64,000 bases of DNA from Leuctra nigra (taxonomy: Eukaryota > Arthropoda > Insecta > Plecoptera > Leuctridae). The position numbers and the translations under genes were made by a program. The stretch is from assembly GCA_934045905.1 (NCBI GenBank), contig OW203769.1, forward strand, positions 27,702,817-27,766,816, in the 5' to 3' direction. The notes beneath the pieces were generated by a model. It did no database searches. It was not told the DNA's origin and was given only the letters and a program-made list of their open reading frames with translations. Each line of letters starts with the position of its first letter. Position 1 is the stretch's first letter. Shown piece after piece: positions 34,654 through 46,801 of this stretch.

Positions 34654-37449
34654 GAGTGGGAGAGAGATAGATAGATATGTAGTCATGAGTGGGAGAGAGA
34701 TAGATAGATATGTAGTCATGAGTAGGAGAGAGATAGATAGATATGTAGTCATGAGTGGGAGAGAGATAGATATATATGTAGTCACGAGTGGGAGAGAGAT
34801 AGATAGATACGTAGTCATGAGTGGGAGAGAGATAGATAGATATGTAGTCATGAGTGGGAGAGAGATAGATAGATATGTAGTCATGAGTAGGAGAGAGATA
34901 GATAGATATGTAGTCATGAGTGGGAGAGAGATAGATAGATATGTAGTCACGAGTGGGAGAGAGATAGATAGATATGTAGTCATGAGTGGGAGAGAGATAG
35001 ATAGATATGTAGTCATGAGTGGGAGAGAGATAGATAGATATGTAGTCACGAGTAGGAGAGAGATAGATAGATATGTAGTCATGAGTAGGAGAGAGATAGA
35101 TAGATATGTAGTCATGAGTGGGAGAGAGATAGATAGATATGTAGTCATGAGTGGGAGAGAGATAGATAGATATGTAGTCATGAGTAGGAGAGAGATAGAT
35201 AGATATGTAGTCATGAGTGGGAGAGAGATAGATATATATGTAGTCATGAGTGGGAGAGAGATAGATATATATGTAGTCATGAGTGGGAGAGAGATAGATA
35301 GATACGTAGTCATGAGTGGGAGAGAGATAGATAGATATGTAGTCATGAGTGGGAGAGAGATAGATAGATATGTAGTCATGAGTGGGAGAGAGATAGATAG
35401 ATATGTAGTCATGAGTAGGAGAGAGATAGATAGATATGTAGTCATGAGTGGGAGAGAGATAGATATATATGTAGTCATGAGTGGGAGAGAGATAGATATA
35501 TATGTAGTCATGAGTGGGAGAGAGATAGATAGATACGTAGTCATGAGTGGGAGAGAGATAGATAGATATGTAGTCATGAGTGGGAGAGAGATAGATAGAT
35601 ATGTAGTCATGAGTGGGAGAGAGATAGATAGATATGTAGTCACGAGTGGGAGAGAGATAGATAGATACGTAGTCATGAGTGGGAGAGAGATAGATAGATA
35701 TGTAGTCATGAGTGGGAGAGAGATAGATAGATATGTAGTCATGAGTAGGAGAGAGATAGATAGATATGTAGTCATGAGTGGGAGAGAGATAGATAGATAT
35801 GTAGTCACGAGTGGGAGAGAGATAGATAGATATGTAGTCATGAGTGGGAGAGAGATAGATAGATATGTAGTCATGAGTGGGAGAGAGATAGATAGATATG
35901 TAGTCACGAGTGGGAGAGAGATAGATAGATATGTAGTCATGAGTAGGAGAGAGATAGATAGATATGTAGTCATGAGTGGGAGAGAGATAGATAGATATGT
36001 AGTCATGAGTGGGAGAGAGATAGATAGATATGTAGTCATGAGTAGGAGAGAGATAGATAGATATGTAGTCATGAGTGGGAGAGAGATAGATATATATGTA
36101 GTCATGAGTGGGAGAGAGATAGATATATATGTAGTCATGAGTGGGAGAGAGATAGATAGATACGTAGTCATGAGTGGGAGAGAGATAGATAGATATGTAG
36201 TCATGAGTGGGAAAGAGATAGATAGATATGTAGTCATGAGTGGGAGAGAGATAGATAGATATGTAGTCATGAGTAGGAGAGAGATAGATAGATATGTAGT
36301 CATGAGTGGGAGAGAGATAGATAGATATGTAGTCATGAGTAGGAGAGAGATAGATAGATATGTAGTCATGAGTGGGAGAGAGATAGATATATATGTAGTC
36401 ATGAGTGGGAGAGAGATAGATAGATATGTAGTCATGAGTGGGAGAGAGATAGATAGATATGTAGTCATGAGTGGGAGAGAGATAGATAGATATGTAGTCA
36501 TGAGTGGGAGAGAGATAGATAGATATGTAGTCATGAGTAGGAGAGAGATAGATAGATATGTAGTCATGAGTGGGAGAGAGATAGATAGATATGTAGTCAT
36601 GGGTGGGAGAGAGAGAGATAGATACGTAGTCATGAGTGGGAGAGAGATAGATAGATATGTAGTCATGAGTGGGAGAGAGAGAGATAGATACGTAGTCATG
36701 AGTGGGAGAGAGATAGATAGATATGTAGTCATGAGTGGGAGAGAGAGAGATAGATACGTAGTCATGAGTGGGAGAGAGATAGATAGATATGTAGTCATGA
36801 GTGGGAGAGAGATAGATAGATACGTAGTCATGAGTGGGAGAGAGATAGATAGATATGTAGTCATGAGTGGGAGAGAGAGAGATAGATACGTAGTCATGAG
36901 TGGGAGAGAGATAGATAGATATGTAGTCATGAGTGGGAGAGAGATAGATAGATATGTAGTCATGAGTGGGAGAGAGATAGATAGATATGTAGTCATGAGT
37001 GGGAGAGAGATAGATAGATATGTAGTCATGAGTGGGAGAGAGATAGATAGATACGTAGTCATGAGTGGGAGAGAGATAGATAGATATGTAGTCATGAGTG
37101 GGAGAGAGAGAGATAGATACGTAGTCATGAGTGGGAGAGAGATAGATAGATATGTAGTCATGAGTGGGAGAGAGATAGATAGATACGTAGTCATGAGTGG
37201 GAGAGAGATAGATAGATATGTAGTCATGAGTGGGAGAGAGAGAGATAGATACGTAGTCATGAGTGGGAGAGAGATAGATAGATATGTAGTCATGAGTGGG
37301 AGAGAGATAGATAGATATGTAGTCATGAGTGGGAGAGAGATAGATAGATATGTAGTCATGAGTGGGAGAGAGATAGATAGATATGTAGTCATGAGTGGGA
37401 GAGAGATAGATAGATACGTAGTCATGAGTGGGAGAGAGATAGATAGATC
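34654..37449. repeat. Tandem array, 33-bp GATA-rich unit, about 85 copies
   Basis: The unit is GAGTGGGAGAGAGATAGAT followed by AGATATGTAGTCAT. The period is exactly 33, so frames of over 900 codons stay open on both strands, each repeating an 11-residue block (for example MSGREIDRYVV). Variants (AGTAGG, TATATATG, TACGTAG, GAGAGAGAGATA, CACGAG) are arranged in blocks. One four-unit block recurs at 35182, 35413 and 36040, which are 7 and 19 units apart. I do not call the frames genes: they simply follow the repeat. Confidence 0.98.
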
Positions 37450-39564
37450 TGTCATCTTGCTTGACTGGGCTCCTCGGACACGAGACCAACTATAGGCTAA
37501 TGGCGACGGACTGCGGAGTATAGCATGCACATCTGGTTAAAAGTTCAGTGAAATCTTGCTGTATCTCCGCTGTACCGCGAAATAAGGGACAATAAAAGCA
37601 ACACAAATTGGCCTAAAGATCTTAAGTTTTGAGTCAATACCCGATTGTCTGAACGTTTTTATACCTGTCAATTGTTATTTAAGAACTAGTCAAATTTGTA
37701 AAAATATTTTGAAGCCTTTGGTGTGAATTTCTTCCCTTTTGTAGCGTACAGATTATAGTGAACTACTCATCCCCAGTAATGTCGAGAGTTGTAGTTTCCG
37801 ATTTATGCCTGGATACACGTAGCTTGCGCGTGCGTGTATTAGTGTAACATGACTGTGTGTGTGTGTTACATGACTGTGTGTGTGTAACATGGCTGTGTGT
37901 GTGTGTGTGTGAGCTGATTCCGAGCTGAATAATTCCGTCTCCAGAGAGCGCGATATGCATATCAAAGTTACGAGAGAGAGAGGCTGAATGTAGCAACAAC
38001 AATTAGTGAAGATGTAGGAGCTGGCTGCGGTCAGGTGGCGCGATGTGCAGGGGTGACAGAGACAGACAGATCCACTCACTAGCAGAGCAGAGAGAGAAGG
38101 CAATCTCGTCTGACCGTAATCTAACTGGGGGACACATGCTTTCAATAAATAAGTAAGAAGTAATAATTTCTTCTTGATATTATATCATGCTATTTCTGTT
38201 TATCTTTTTATTATATTTCGTTCAGAACTGTATTTAAAATGCGATTAAACTATTGACAAATTCCCTGTCCCCCAGCGAAATGAACAGGATTGAGGTGTGT
38301 TACCATAGCAACCAGGGTAATGCAGCTACCTTACAGAATTGACATGAGTTTCATTACCTGAGAAATTGTGTGTTTTACTGGCAAAAGTCCACTTGGACGT
38401 CCGGTAAACCTGAACGGCTGAGCTTCTTTCGCACATTTGGACTTTTGTGACAACTGAAGAGATACGCATTTAAATGTCCTAAGAAAGATTTGTTTATTAT
38501 ATCCATCTTCTCTGGTACAGACATGAAGAGAGGCAAATGTTATTGCATGCTGTAAGGCAAAGTGAATCAGAATCGGTTGTTGATCACAGTTTGAAATTTC
38601 CATGTTGTTTGTTGACTTTGGAAAATGCCTGCTGGTGATTGCTGATTGTAAAGCGAAAGCGAGAGATTCCGTGGCACTTCTACGGTACTTCCCTATTCTG
38701 TTTTATGCTTTTTTAAATGCATCGCCCAGGTACACCGATCAGGATTATGCACACACACTAATGTCATACCAGACGTAACTGCTATATTTTTTTATTATAA
38801 ATTTATGTAATTGGTTGAAAATGGTAATTATTCGTTTGTCCGATCAAAATTTACATTTTTCATGGTCAGTAGGACTTACATTTTATGAGATTGTGACATT
38901 TTCCAGCCAATTCGGTTAGGAGTTCTAGAGTACCACAAGGATCCATCCTGGGTCCCATATGCTTCATCATCTTCATGCAAATAACATCTTCGCGCGTGTT
39001 TTGGTCGCCCCTGGCGGCTGTTCGCAACTACCGGAGAACCCTCAAGTGTGCAGACAAAGCCGCGCGCTAATCCTCTGCCTGGAACGCGCTGGAGTGCGGC
39101 TTGAGTGACGACTTAACGAGGGGTCGTCAGGAGTCAGTGCAGGGCTTCGCGAGACACTCCGGGGCACGGGACGGGATAATCACATCAGGCCGGCTGCTAG
39201 GAGTGGATGGTGCGCGCGCAGAGCTGCTTACGACTTAATGTCGCTTAAACTACATGATCCTTCAGAGAGAAACAATACACGGTGAAATATTACAATTGGT
39301 GGCAGAGATGGGATTTAAATTCGCGCAAATGAGCGATACGCTTCTGCCAAGTTGTCTATTGGAAACTTTTTAGATGCACATTTTTATTTTGAAATTTAGT
39401 TACAAGTTTACTTTTTAAGCCATAACAAACAACTGATGCACATTAATATAATTTATTTTTATAAATATCCCCCTGATATCCTCCCTGATCGCCCCTATCT
39501 CTAGTACTACAGAATCCACCAGAGGTCAGTCGCGTTCCTTGTTTTCTCGAATACGCGTGTCTTA
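37450..39564. other. No gene seen; GT microsatellite, GC island, Helitron scrap
   Basis: A GT-rich microsatellite lies at about 37850-37912. Sequence at 38700-38910 (ACACCGATCAGGATTATGC, TTTCATGGTCAGTAGGAC) looks like Helitron-family interior without ends. A strongly CpG-rich unique island lies at about 38985-39235. Confidence 0.35.
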
Positions 39565-40415
39565 CTTGGAAAACGCTCAGATGCGTATGAAAGTTGCTGC
39601 TCTTAAGACCTTGAAAACAGGTGTGAGACAACCTTATGAAATGCATAAATCAGTGAAAGTTTTATTCTCGATGAAACATTTTTTTTTGAACTGAGATAAA
39701 ACAAGCTCAATGTGTCATTAACTCTTGAAGTTCTGAAGTTCTTCATCAATTTACCTCAAAGTTAACATTTAATATAATGTTGGTCCCAATGACCATATAA
39801 AATTTGAACTTGATCAGACGAACGGTTCATTTTCAATTATCAACCAATCACCTTATTTAGTCAAAAACTAGACCCAAGACCGCTCTTATGTCATTAGTGT
39901 GCGTACAATTGGGAATACACATATCAATTAGATTTCAGAATAAAAGTTATTTTATTAAAGTTAAGATGTTGCTGAACACAGATATAGTATTATTTTTGTT
40001 GTGGGTCGAATAGTTTTCGAGAAATTCAGTTACAAAGTTTGATAATTTTCTTACAATTTTAAAACAGGAAAATTGACAATGACATCACAATCCGCTATAT
40101 TGCCATAGCAACAAAGGAATCACCATGGTAACACATTGTTGGAGGCTGGGAAATGACATCACAATTTTGATTCTCGTTGCTTGCCGTTTTTCCCGCCAAA
40201 ATATCCCATGACATTTAAATATGATTTTTATGAATGAAAATTTTAAATTACGCTGCCGATAAGTGTGTTCGTCATTGTTATTCGACAATATTTACAACAA
40301 TATTTACAAATTAACTAGAATAAAATTTCACGTGACTTCCCTATTGCAGTTCGATTAGTTGACCCGTTTGACCTGGGCATTGCATCAAACAAACAAATAA
40401 ACAAAACGCTTCATG
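39565..40415 (-). mobile_element. Non-autonomous Helitron-like copy F
   Basis: The 3' end on the minus strand reads GAGCGTTTTCCAAG followed by host T, at 39565. The interior has the TTGGTCCCAATGACCATA block read in reverse. A CAAACAAACAAATAAAC run near 40390 is the T-rich microsatellite found near the 5' end of other copies. Confidence 0.6.
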
Positions 40416-41394
40416 ACGTAATACCTACTAGCTGGGCATGGATGTTGCGCTGAGGTGCTTATGACTAATGCCACTTACACGCTCCATGTACATGTCGCAA
40501 TAATGGAGCATCGACAGTTCAATATTACACGTGGTGGCAGAGATGGGATTTGTACAGTACGTTAATGCCTTGAGTGTCTTATGAAGTTCAATAGTTTAAC
40601 TTCCCTGAAGTTTCACGAATTACCTCTACCAAGAGAGCTGGAGAATATAATATACATAAAAGGGCTCCTTTTCTCGGTTTATGCGTTTCTAAGTATTCGA
40701 AAGTCTTCTAAGTGGAAGTTTGACAAAATACGTTCTGTAATACACATAAATCTCGTTAGAAAGTGACCTTTTTATGTAGGTTCTATCCTCATTTTTTTGT
40801 TGTAAAATATTGACATGTGATATATGTAATTGTAAATTCACAAATGGTGGCATAGGTAGGATATTTGAAATTTTGTATTTCTGTATGTTTTTATACGCAG
40901 AAAGTATGGAGAATAAGTCTAGGTACTAGTATTGCATCAGCTATATTAGCTGCTTTGGAAGTAGAAATTTGAAAGCAGCTTTGCAGAATTATCAAAATAT
41001 TCTTCAAACGATGCTTTTTGAATAAACAATAATTTCCAATAGATTATAAGATTTCTTGTATGAGGTCTCCGTGTTTTATTAGGTTTATAATCTGGTTTTC
41101 TGGTCTCCACTTCCTTCTGATCAAGCTGACATTTTGCATACTTGTTGTTTTGCAGTTGTAAAAATTTATCTCTCGATGAAGTTCGACGAGTTTTTTTTAA
41201 TCATATTCTTCAGATTGCTTGAACTTAAATTGAGTGAATTTGTTCGTTCAAGTCAGTCCAAATTTCAAATCCACTTTACTTTTTTAAAATTTTTCAACGA
41301 AAATATTCAAGAACACGAACATAATTACTATCGGATTTTATTGAAATAGTTGTCAAAATTGATCTCTCGATGAATTTATTTCATCGCACATTGA
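40416..41394. other. AT-rich, no gene seen
   Basis: No exon recognised. Some Helitron-like interior sequence (TGATCAAGCTGACATTTTGC) lies at about 41118 and probably belongs to the terminus that follows. Confidence 0.35.
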
Positions 41395-41530
41395 GATGCA
41401 TGTGCGCACATCGCCCATCGCACATTCTGTTTTGTGTCGATCAGCAACTCGCACACAGCATGTTATCTACGCACGATTACGCTCGCTTATCAACTCGTTA
41501 CACCTATTCTCCTCAGAGTGCGCTATAAAC
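41395..41530 (+). mobile_element. Helitron-like 3' terminus I, degraded
   Basis: TTACGCTCGCTTATCAACTC, then GTTACACCTATTCTCCTCAG. The first half of the hairpin is kept and the tail is lost. Confidence 0.45.
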
Positions 41531-42154
41531 AGCCGCACGGGGCTGGAATGGGGCTCTAAACGAGCTCATAGACGCCCCATATTGCATTTAAATAGCCAAT
41601 TCCCCCCTCCCCCCCCCCCCCCCCCCCCCGCTAACACAGGTGCTCGCAACTTCGTTCCCCGATGTCGCAACAGTTCCACTTGTTACCGCCAGAGTGAGTG
41701 ATAATCGCATCATGACGTCATAATACCCCTTGATTAGGAGTTTCTCAGTCGTTATGAGTTAATTAGCTCGACTTATAATCCGTTGATGAGTTAAGAAAGA
41801 TGCTGATTGGCTGCTTTGTGGCTTACGTCGTTCGCAATGAATAGTTTGAGAGAGCGTTTTAGTTTAGCAGTTTAATTGATGTGTCTGTTTTATAGGGAAG
41901 TGAATGATCTTGGTTATAGTCGATTTGACAGCTGCTTGTTTAGAGTTTGACAATGATAATGATGATGATGATAGTAAGGATGGACTTACAATGGAGGTAT
42001 ATAAGTGCGCTTATAAGTACGTTACCTCCCCACACTCTAAATATCATTGAGTGAAAATCGCTCAAAAATGAATCCACTCAATATGATACGATTATGGTCC
42101 ACTTTGGTGCTCTTTCCATCCTTTTTGAGTGGATTTCACTGTTTCAAATTTAGC
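41531..42154. other. No gene seen; 21-C tract and CRE
   Basis: A run of 21 C lies at 41609-41629 and TGACGTCA at 41713-41720. Confidence 0.4.
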
Positions 42155-42308
42155 GTGCAGCATTTACCTCTCGACTGGTGGTTATCGGATGATGTTGGTA
42201 ATATGGATGGACAGAGGACAGGAGGTGGTCGTGGCCTATTAGTATGGAACATTCCCACGTAACAGCGCTTCGGGATTCGAACCCGAGTCCTCTAGCGAGT
42301 CCAGAGCT
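42155..42308 (-). repeat. SINE with B box, minus strand
   Basis: It has ATTTACCTCTCGACTGG, then GGTGGTCGTGGCCTATTAG, then CGGGATTCGAACCCGAG, a clear inverted tRNA-like B box at the 5' end of the element. Confidence 0.75.
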
Positions 42309-43480
42309 AAACATCTTGGTCCAACTGGCTCCATATGTTACGGCTTCTGTTCAATATTAAAAGTGCAATTACCACTTAGCAACGACTTGTTTTATATTTT
42401 CTGACATTTTCCTACAACGAACATCCAGCGGGGACGTGTTTCTTGGCGTATTCACGCTTGTTTGCGGGAATCGAGCGGACTTCTGCGCTCACTGCTGTGA
42501 CGGCACGTTTCCGTTTTATGTTTCTAATAGGAGAATAAGTGCAATATTCAACCGACGTCGATTCGAAATGAACATGCCTTCAGCTTCAGGTCTCGACATA
42601 TGCATTCATTGCTTTGTCTCGCATAATATTCCCATAGCTCGGCCTGTTTCCTTTCTACATTCATATTTTGTACAAGAAAAAGAATTGTCCTTATAAGTTG
42701 ACATTTTATCTTGATATAGCTTTTTTGAAACTGATTTGTTGATTTTTAGTTGATATTTGATTTGTTACTGTAGATTAAAGAAAATAAAAACGTAAATTAA
42801 AATGCCACTTTGTAGATAATGCTCCAAAAACCATGGCGATATTTAGGCAGTGCTGTTTCCAGACTTTCCTCTGGGTGCCATCCCCCTCCCCACTCCCCCT
42901 CCCCCTTATCACCCTCATATCCGTCGCCATTAGCCCCCGTTACGTTGACAATCTCTCACAAATTGATGTCTTTCAATATATCCCAAGAACCTCTCAATAC
43001 GTCTATTTAGTTCCCACTTCTCCCCGTAGAGAAACTTTCGCAATATTCAATAAGGACATTTTCTCTCCGACATTGTTCCGTTTTATTGAATCTTTTGAAT
43101 ATCAGATTTAAAAAAAATTCCAAGTATTTTATTACACTTTTCCATATTCTTTCCTGCGAGGAAACTTGAGGATAACCTACATTGATACGAGAATGAAATG
43201 ATATTAGAAAAGTTTTGCCAAGTGGAAGTTTATTTGAGTTGTATCTGATATTGTATTTGAAGATGGAGAGCTCTTCTGTATTCATATCCGTCGCCGAGTG
43301 CTAAGATCACGTCGCGGACTGCTGATCGTCTTCTGTATTAAGTTATGGAACGAACGTGAGTTCGACGCTGCGATCTTCTACGTGCTGGGGACTAGAGCTC
43401 AGTAGCTATCATTGCGACGCGTGTGACTTACTTATATCTTGAGAATAGGCGGCGTGGCGCTGTTTTGGCAATAGGGGATC
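42309..43480. other. No gene seen
   Basis: A C-rich stretch with CCGTCGCCATTAGCC (about 42880-42950) may be a SINE scrap. No exon was recognised. Confidence 0.35.
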
Positions 43481-43623
43481 GGGTACTTATTTCAATATGG
43501 AATTGGGTACTTATTTCAATAGGGCGTCGGGTACTTATTTCAATAGGGAATCGGGTACTTTTTTCAATAGGGCGTCGGGTACTTATTTCAATAGGGCGTC
43601 GGGTACTTATTTCAATAGGGCGT
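43481..43623. repeat. Tandem repeat, 24-bp unit, about 6 copies
   Basis: GGGTACTTATTTCAATAGG followed by GCGTC recurs every 24 bases from 43481. Confidence 0.9.
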
Positions 43624-44119
43624 CTCTCGAAGGTAAAGACTGGAGGGTAAAATAAAGTTAGATGCCAACATCTTCAAAGAATTGATGTAACTTTCAAATT
43701 AACATTGCGATTTGGTTCAAAGTTTTAGTTTGTACTAAACACACATTTTTGTAACAAAAATTGAAAGAGAAAAAGACATCTATAGTATATACTTTTGGGG
43801 CAACTCCCATATGTGGGGGATAGATGGCAAATAGCGTTATACATTGTAAATGTGCACCCAAAAAGATAAAAGATTGACATGTCAAGATTTTGCCGTTAGC
43901 AAGTCAGACTTGAGCAAGTAAGACAGCCAGTACATGATGCTGTGATCACACGTTGATGATGCTGGTAATCGCCTGACGATATCCGCACCGCTGGCTCCAC
44001 TCCTTTGATCCCCCCTGCCCCCCCCCCCTCCCCCCCAGCGCGCTTGATATGCGCGCTATCAGGCCCCAGGATAATGAGATTTTACTTTAACTCTTCCATA
44101 CCGCTAGGTTCCGAAGAAG

Positions 44120-44122
<3 letters not shown>

Positions 44123-44189
<67 letters not shown>
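44123..44189. repeat. CT microsatellite, about 33 repeats
   Basis: An unbroken CT run, preceded by a broken C-rich tract at about 44010-44036. Confidence 0.95.
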
Positions 44190-44190
<1 letters not shown>

Positions 44191-44661
44191 ACCCGTACAA
44201 GCTGTAAAAATGTCAAATTAGAGAACTGGTAGAGAACTATAATGCTGAAATATGCTCCTGTGTGGACTTATTCATCGAGTTATAGCAAATGCTCCTGTTG
44301 CAATGTTCAATGATGTAAAAAATTTTTAATTTGTATTTTGAAATAGTCTAGAATCCAGTGGTTTGTAATTACTCTTCATAAAGTCTCATTAATATTGTCA
44401 TAATGTGAATTATAAATAATGAACATTTGCAGTAGGTTAATCTGTGAAGTGATTGGGCCGACATCTATTGTCAACAAAACGTAACAAATATGCTTACTTT
44501 CTTTCCACGGTTTTCCACATCGTTTATCGTTTTCTGATGATCCATAATGTGTATCTTCCATTGTTTTGTAGCTAAATTGAATAATATGAAGCGGATGATC
44601 CAATATGATGATGATGATGTTGTGAATATATTGATTGACTGACTACTTAGTGCAATCTAAA

Positions 44662-44722
44662 ATTTTTCAGTCAATCAAATGTTTTGAGCGATCATTTTTA
44701 GTTGTGCCAAGTGTACAGCGGC
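44662..44722 (+). repeat. R-family fragment
   Basis: It has TTCAGTCAATCAAATG, then TTAGTTGTGCCAAGTGTAC, matching 1638-1754. Confidence 0.55.
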
Positions 44723-45279
44723 GGCAATATGATCGTTGCACTCTGCCTCTCTCTGACCCATATCATAATCATGTTTTTCTATGGAGCAGAGAGAGATAGA
44801 GTACAAACAACTTTGTGCCGCCAGTGTACATGCATCAGGATTGGCATGATTTTCACTAACACAATAACTCATATTATAATTGGCATTATTTGTCCTTCTG
44901 TTGGCATCCGTGTCTCTGTACTGCCCTAGCCAGTAGTGACGGTCTCAATTCGCATTCCAAGCAGACTGTTCTGTGTAGAACATTTTGGTCACGTCCACGT
45001 ATACGGTGTTAAAATAGGACGTTTTTACTACTTTATAAATAACCAGATTTGCCACACAGATGACAAAGTTATTTTTTATGTAGAATATAACTAGTTTAAT
45101 TTTATTTAGTTTCAGTGGTCCCAAATTTTTAAACAATTTTGCGGATTATCAACAAAATTTCCATTTGGGGCACTTGATCGTGTTTTATCGTGCTCCTACT
45201 ATGTGATCAGCATTTGTCGGGCACGAAAACGCTCCATGGCTCGTCCGTCGCCCGCACGGAGCATTTTCGTGTTAATTAG

Positions 45280-45636
45280 GCGCCGGTTATTCAACTAAAC
45301 CGCGCAAAACTATAATATTTCCGATACGATTGGAGACTCACATTTGAATCATGATTAAAAGACAAACTCAGGGTTATCACTTGGCAAATTTATAAATTTG
45401 TTTTCCACACGGCACCCAGCGAGACAAGAAAATAGTATATTTTTCACCAAAAATCAACTAATTATTATATTAAACAAACAAAAAATTTAAAATGTAAGTG
45501 ATAACCCTAGGTTTGTCTTTTATCCAATCATGATTAAAATTCCAAATCATTTCGTCAACCCATTTTGTCTCCAATCGTATCCAAAAAAGTGCCTGCAACA
45601 AGCAACAAAATCGCTCGCGCTTGCAGCACCTTATAA
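45280..45636 (-). repeat. K-family MITE, copy 5
   Basis: It runs from ATTAGGCGCCGGTTATTCAA through both opposed arms to TCGCTCGCGCTTGCAGC and ACCTTAT. The last bases give the family 5' end AAGGTGCTGCAAGCGC. Confidence 0.8.
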
Positions 45637-46339
45637 ATACGACTAATATAAAATTCCAACTGGAATGGACATACAGAATACTTCGCATTGGATTGCACCC
45701 TGCTGGGATACGAAGTACTATAAATGTGTAATATATTATCACGTAGTTATTTTAAGTGACGGTTTGAGTATTCCGTTGGATGTTGGAGCTCAGAGAGAGA
45801 GAGTGATCAAAAGCGCTGTGGTCAAGCGGCAATTGATCAGTGGGATTGCATTTTACTACCAGCTTTTACGTGTTGCTTCGTGCTCTGGTTTTCAGCAAAC
45901 CCGCGCGAAATTATTCAGCGTTGAGTTCGTTTGCAGCCCAAATGCGTGATCAGCAGCGAATCAGCAGGGCGATTGTGTAACTTTCCTAGCCGAGATAATG
46001 GATCGTTATCTATACCAATTGAAGAAAGTAAACTATTAATATAATTGTTAATCATTTGAATTGTGCAGAATTGCTACGAGGATATGAAATATAATCACAT
46101 TATTTATCTCAGGAAGTCGACTTTACTCACTTTGAATTGCTTTACCTTCTGATAGGCTAAATTACTTTCATCAATTGGTATCGATAACGATCCATTATCT
46201 CGGCTAAGAAGTTATTCAATCGCACTGCAGATTCATCCATGATGAATCCATCCATGAAGGATGTACTTTGGGTTGTAACTTTGAATTTGTCAGTAATTTA
46301 GCGACTCTTACGTAAACATTACTCTTATGACACTTTCTC

Positions 46340-46801
46340 TGTTTGTTTGTTTGTTTGTTTGTTTGTTTGTTTGTTTGGTTGTTCGTTTGTTTGGGGTTTT
46401 GTAGGCAATGCCCAGGAAAAATCGTTCCACCAATCGATCTGAAATTTTGTACACACTCTAATATCAAGACCGGTAGTTTTTGAACAGGATCAGGTGATTT
46501 TTTGAAAATTAAAACTGGACACGTTTTACCGATTAAATTAACATTTTGCATGGGCATCGGGATGTCAATTTTACTACTGTGGTTTACTTCAAAAGTTATT
46601 GACATTTTACGGATATTTTATGCTTGGAAATATTTGTCAAATTGCTTGAAGGAAATTTCAGATATTTATCACTGCTCCTTCGACGCATTTCGTTTCGGCT
46701 CTTTCCAAGGTCTGTAGATCAGAAACACGTAGTCGAATTCGCTTGCAATACGAACGTATATTACGTTCCCTTGTCTGTGATATTACAGAGAGTTTTCCTA
46801 T
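46340..46801 (+). mobile_element. Non-autonomous Helitron-like copy E
   Basis: A TTTG microsatellite (46340-46378) is followed by ACCAATCGATCTGAAATTTTG, TTGCATGGGCATCGGGATG, and a degraded 3' tail, AGAGAGTTTTCCTA, then T. The hairpin itself is diverged. Confidence 0.55.

Noticed and set aside
34633..37530. Frames of over 930 codons on both strands across the 33-bp array
   Set aside because: A period of 33 is a multiple of three, so any frame without a stop in one unit stays open throughout. The predicted 11-residue repeats differ in each frame and resemble no known repeat protein.
44005..44232. An open frame across the CT microsatellite
   Set aside because: It results from the Ser-Leu reading of CT repeats.
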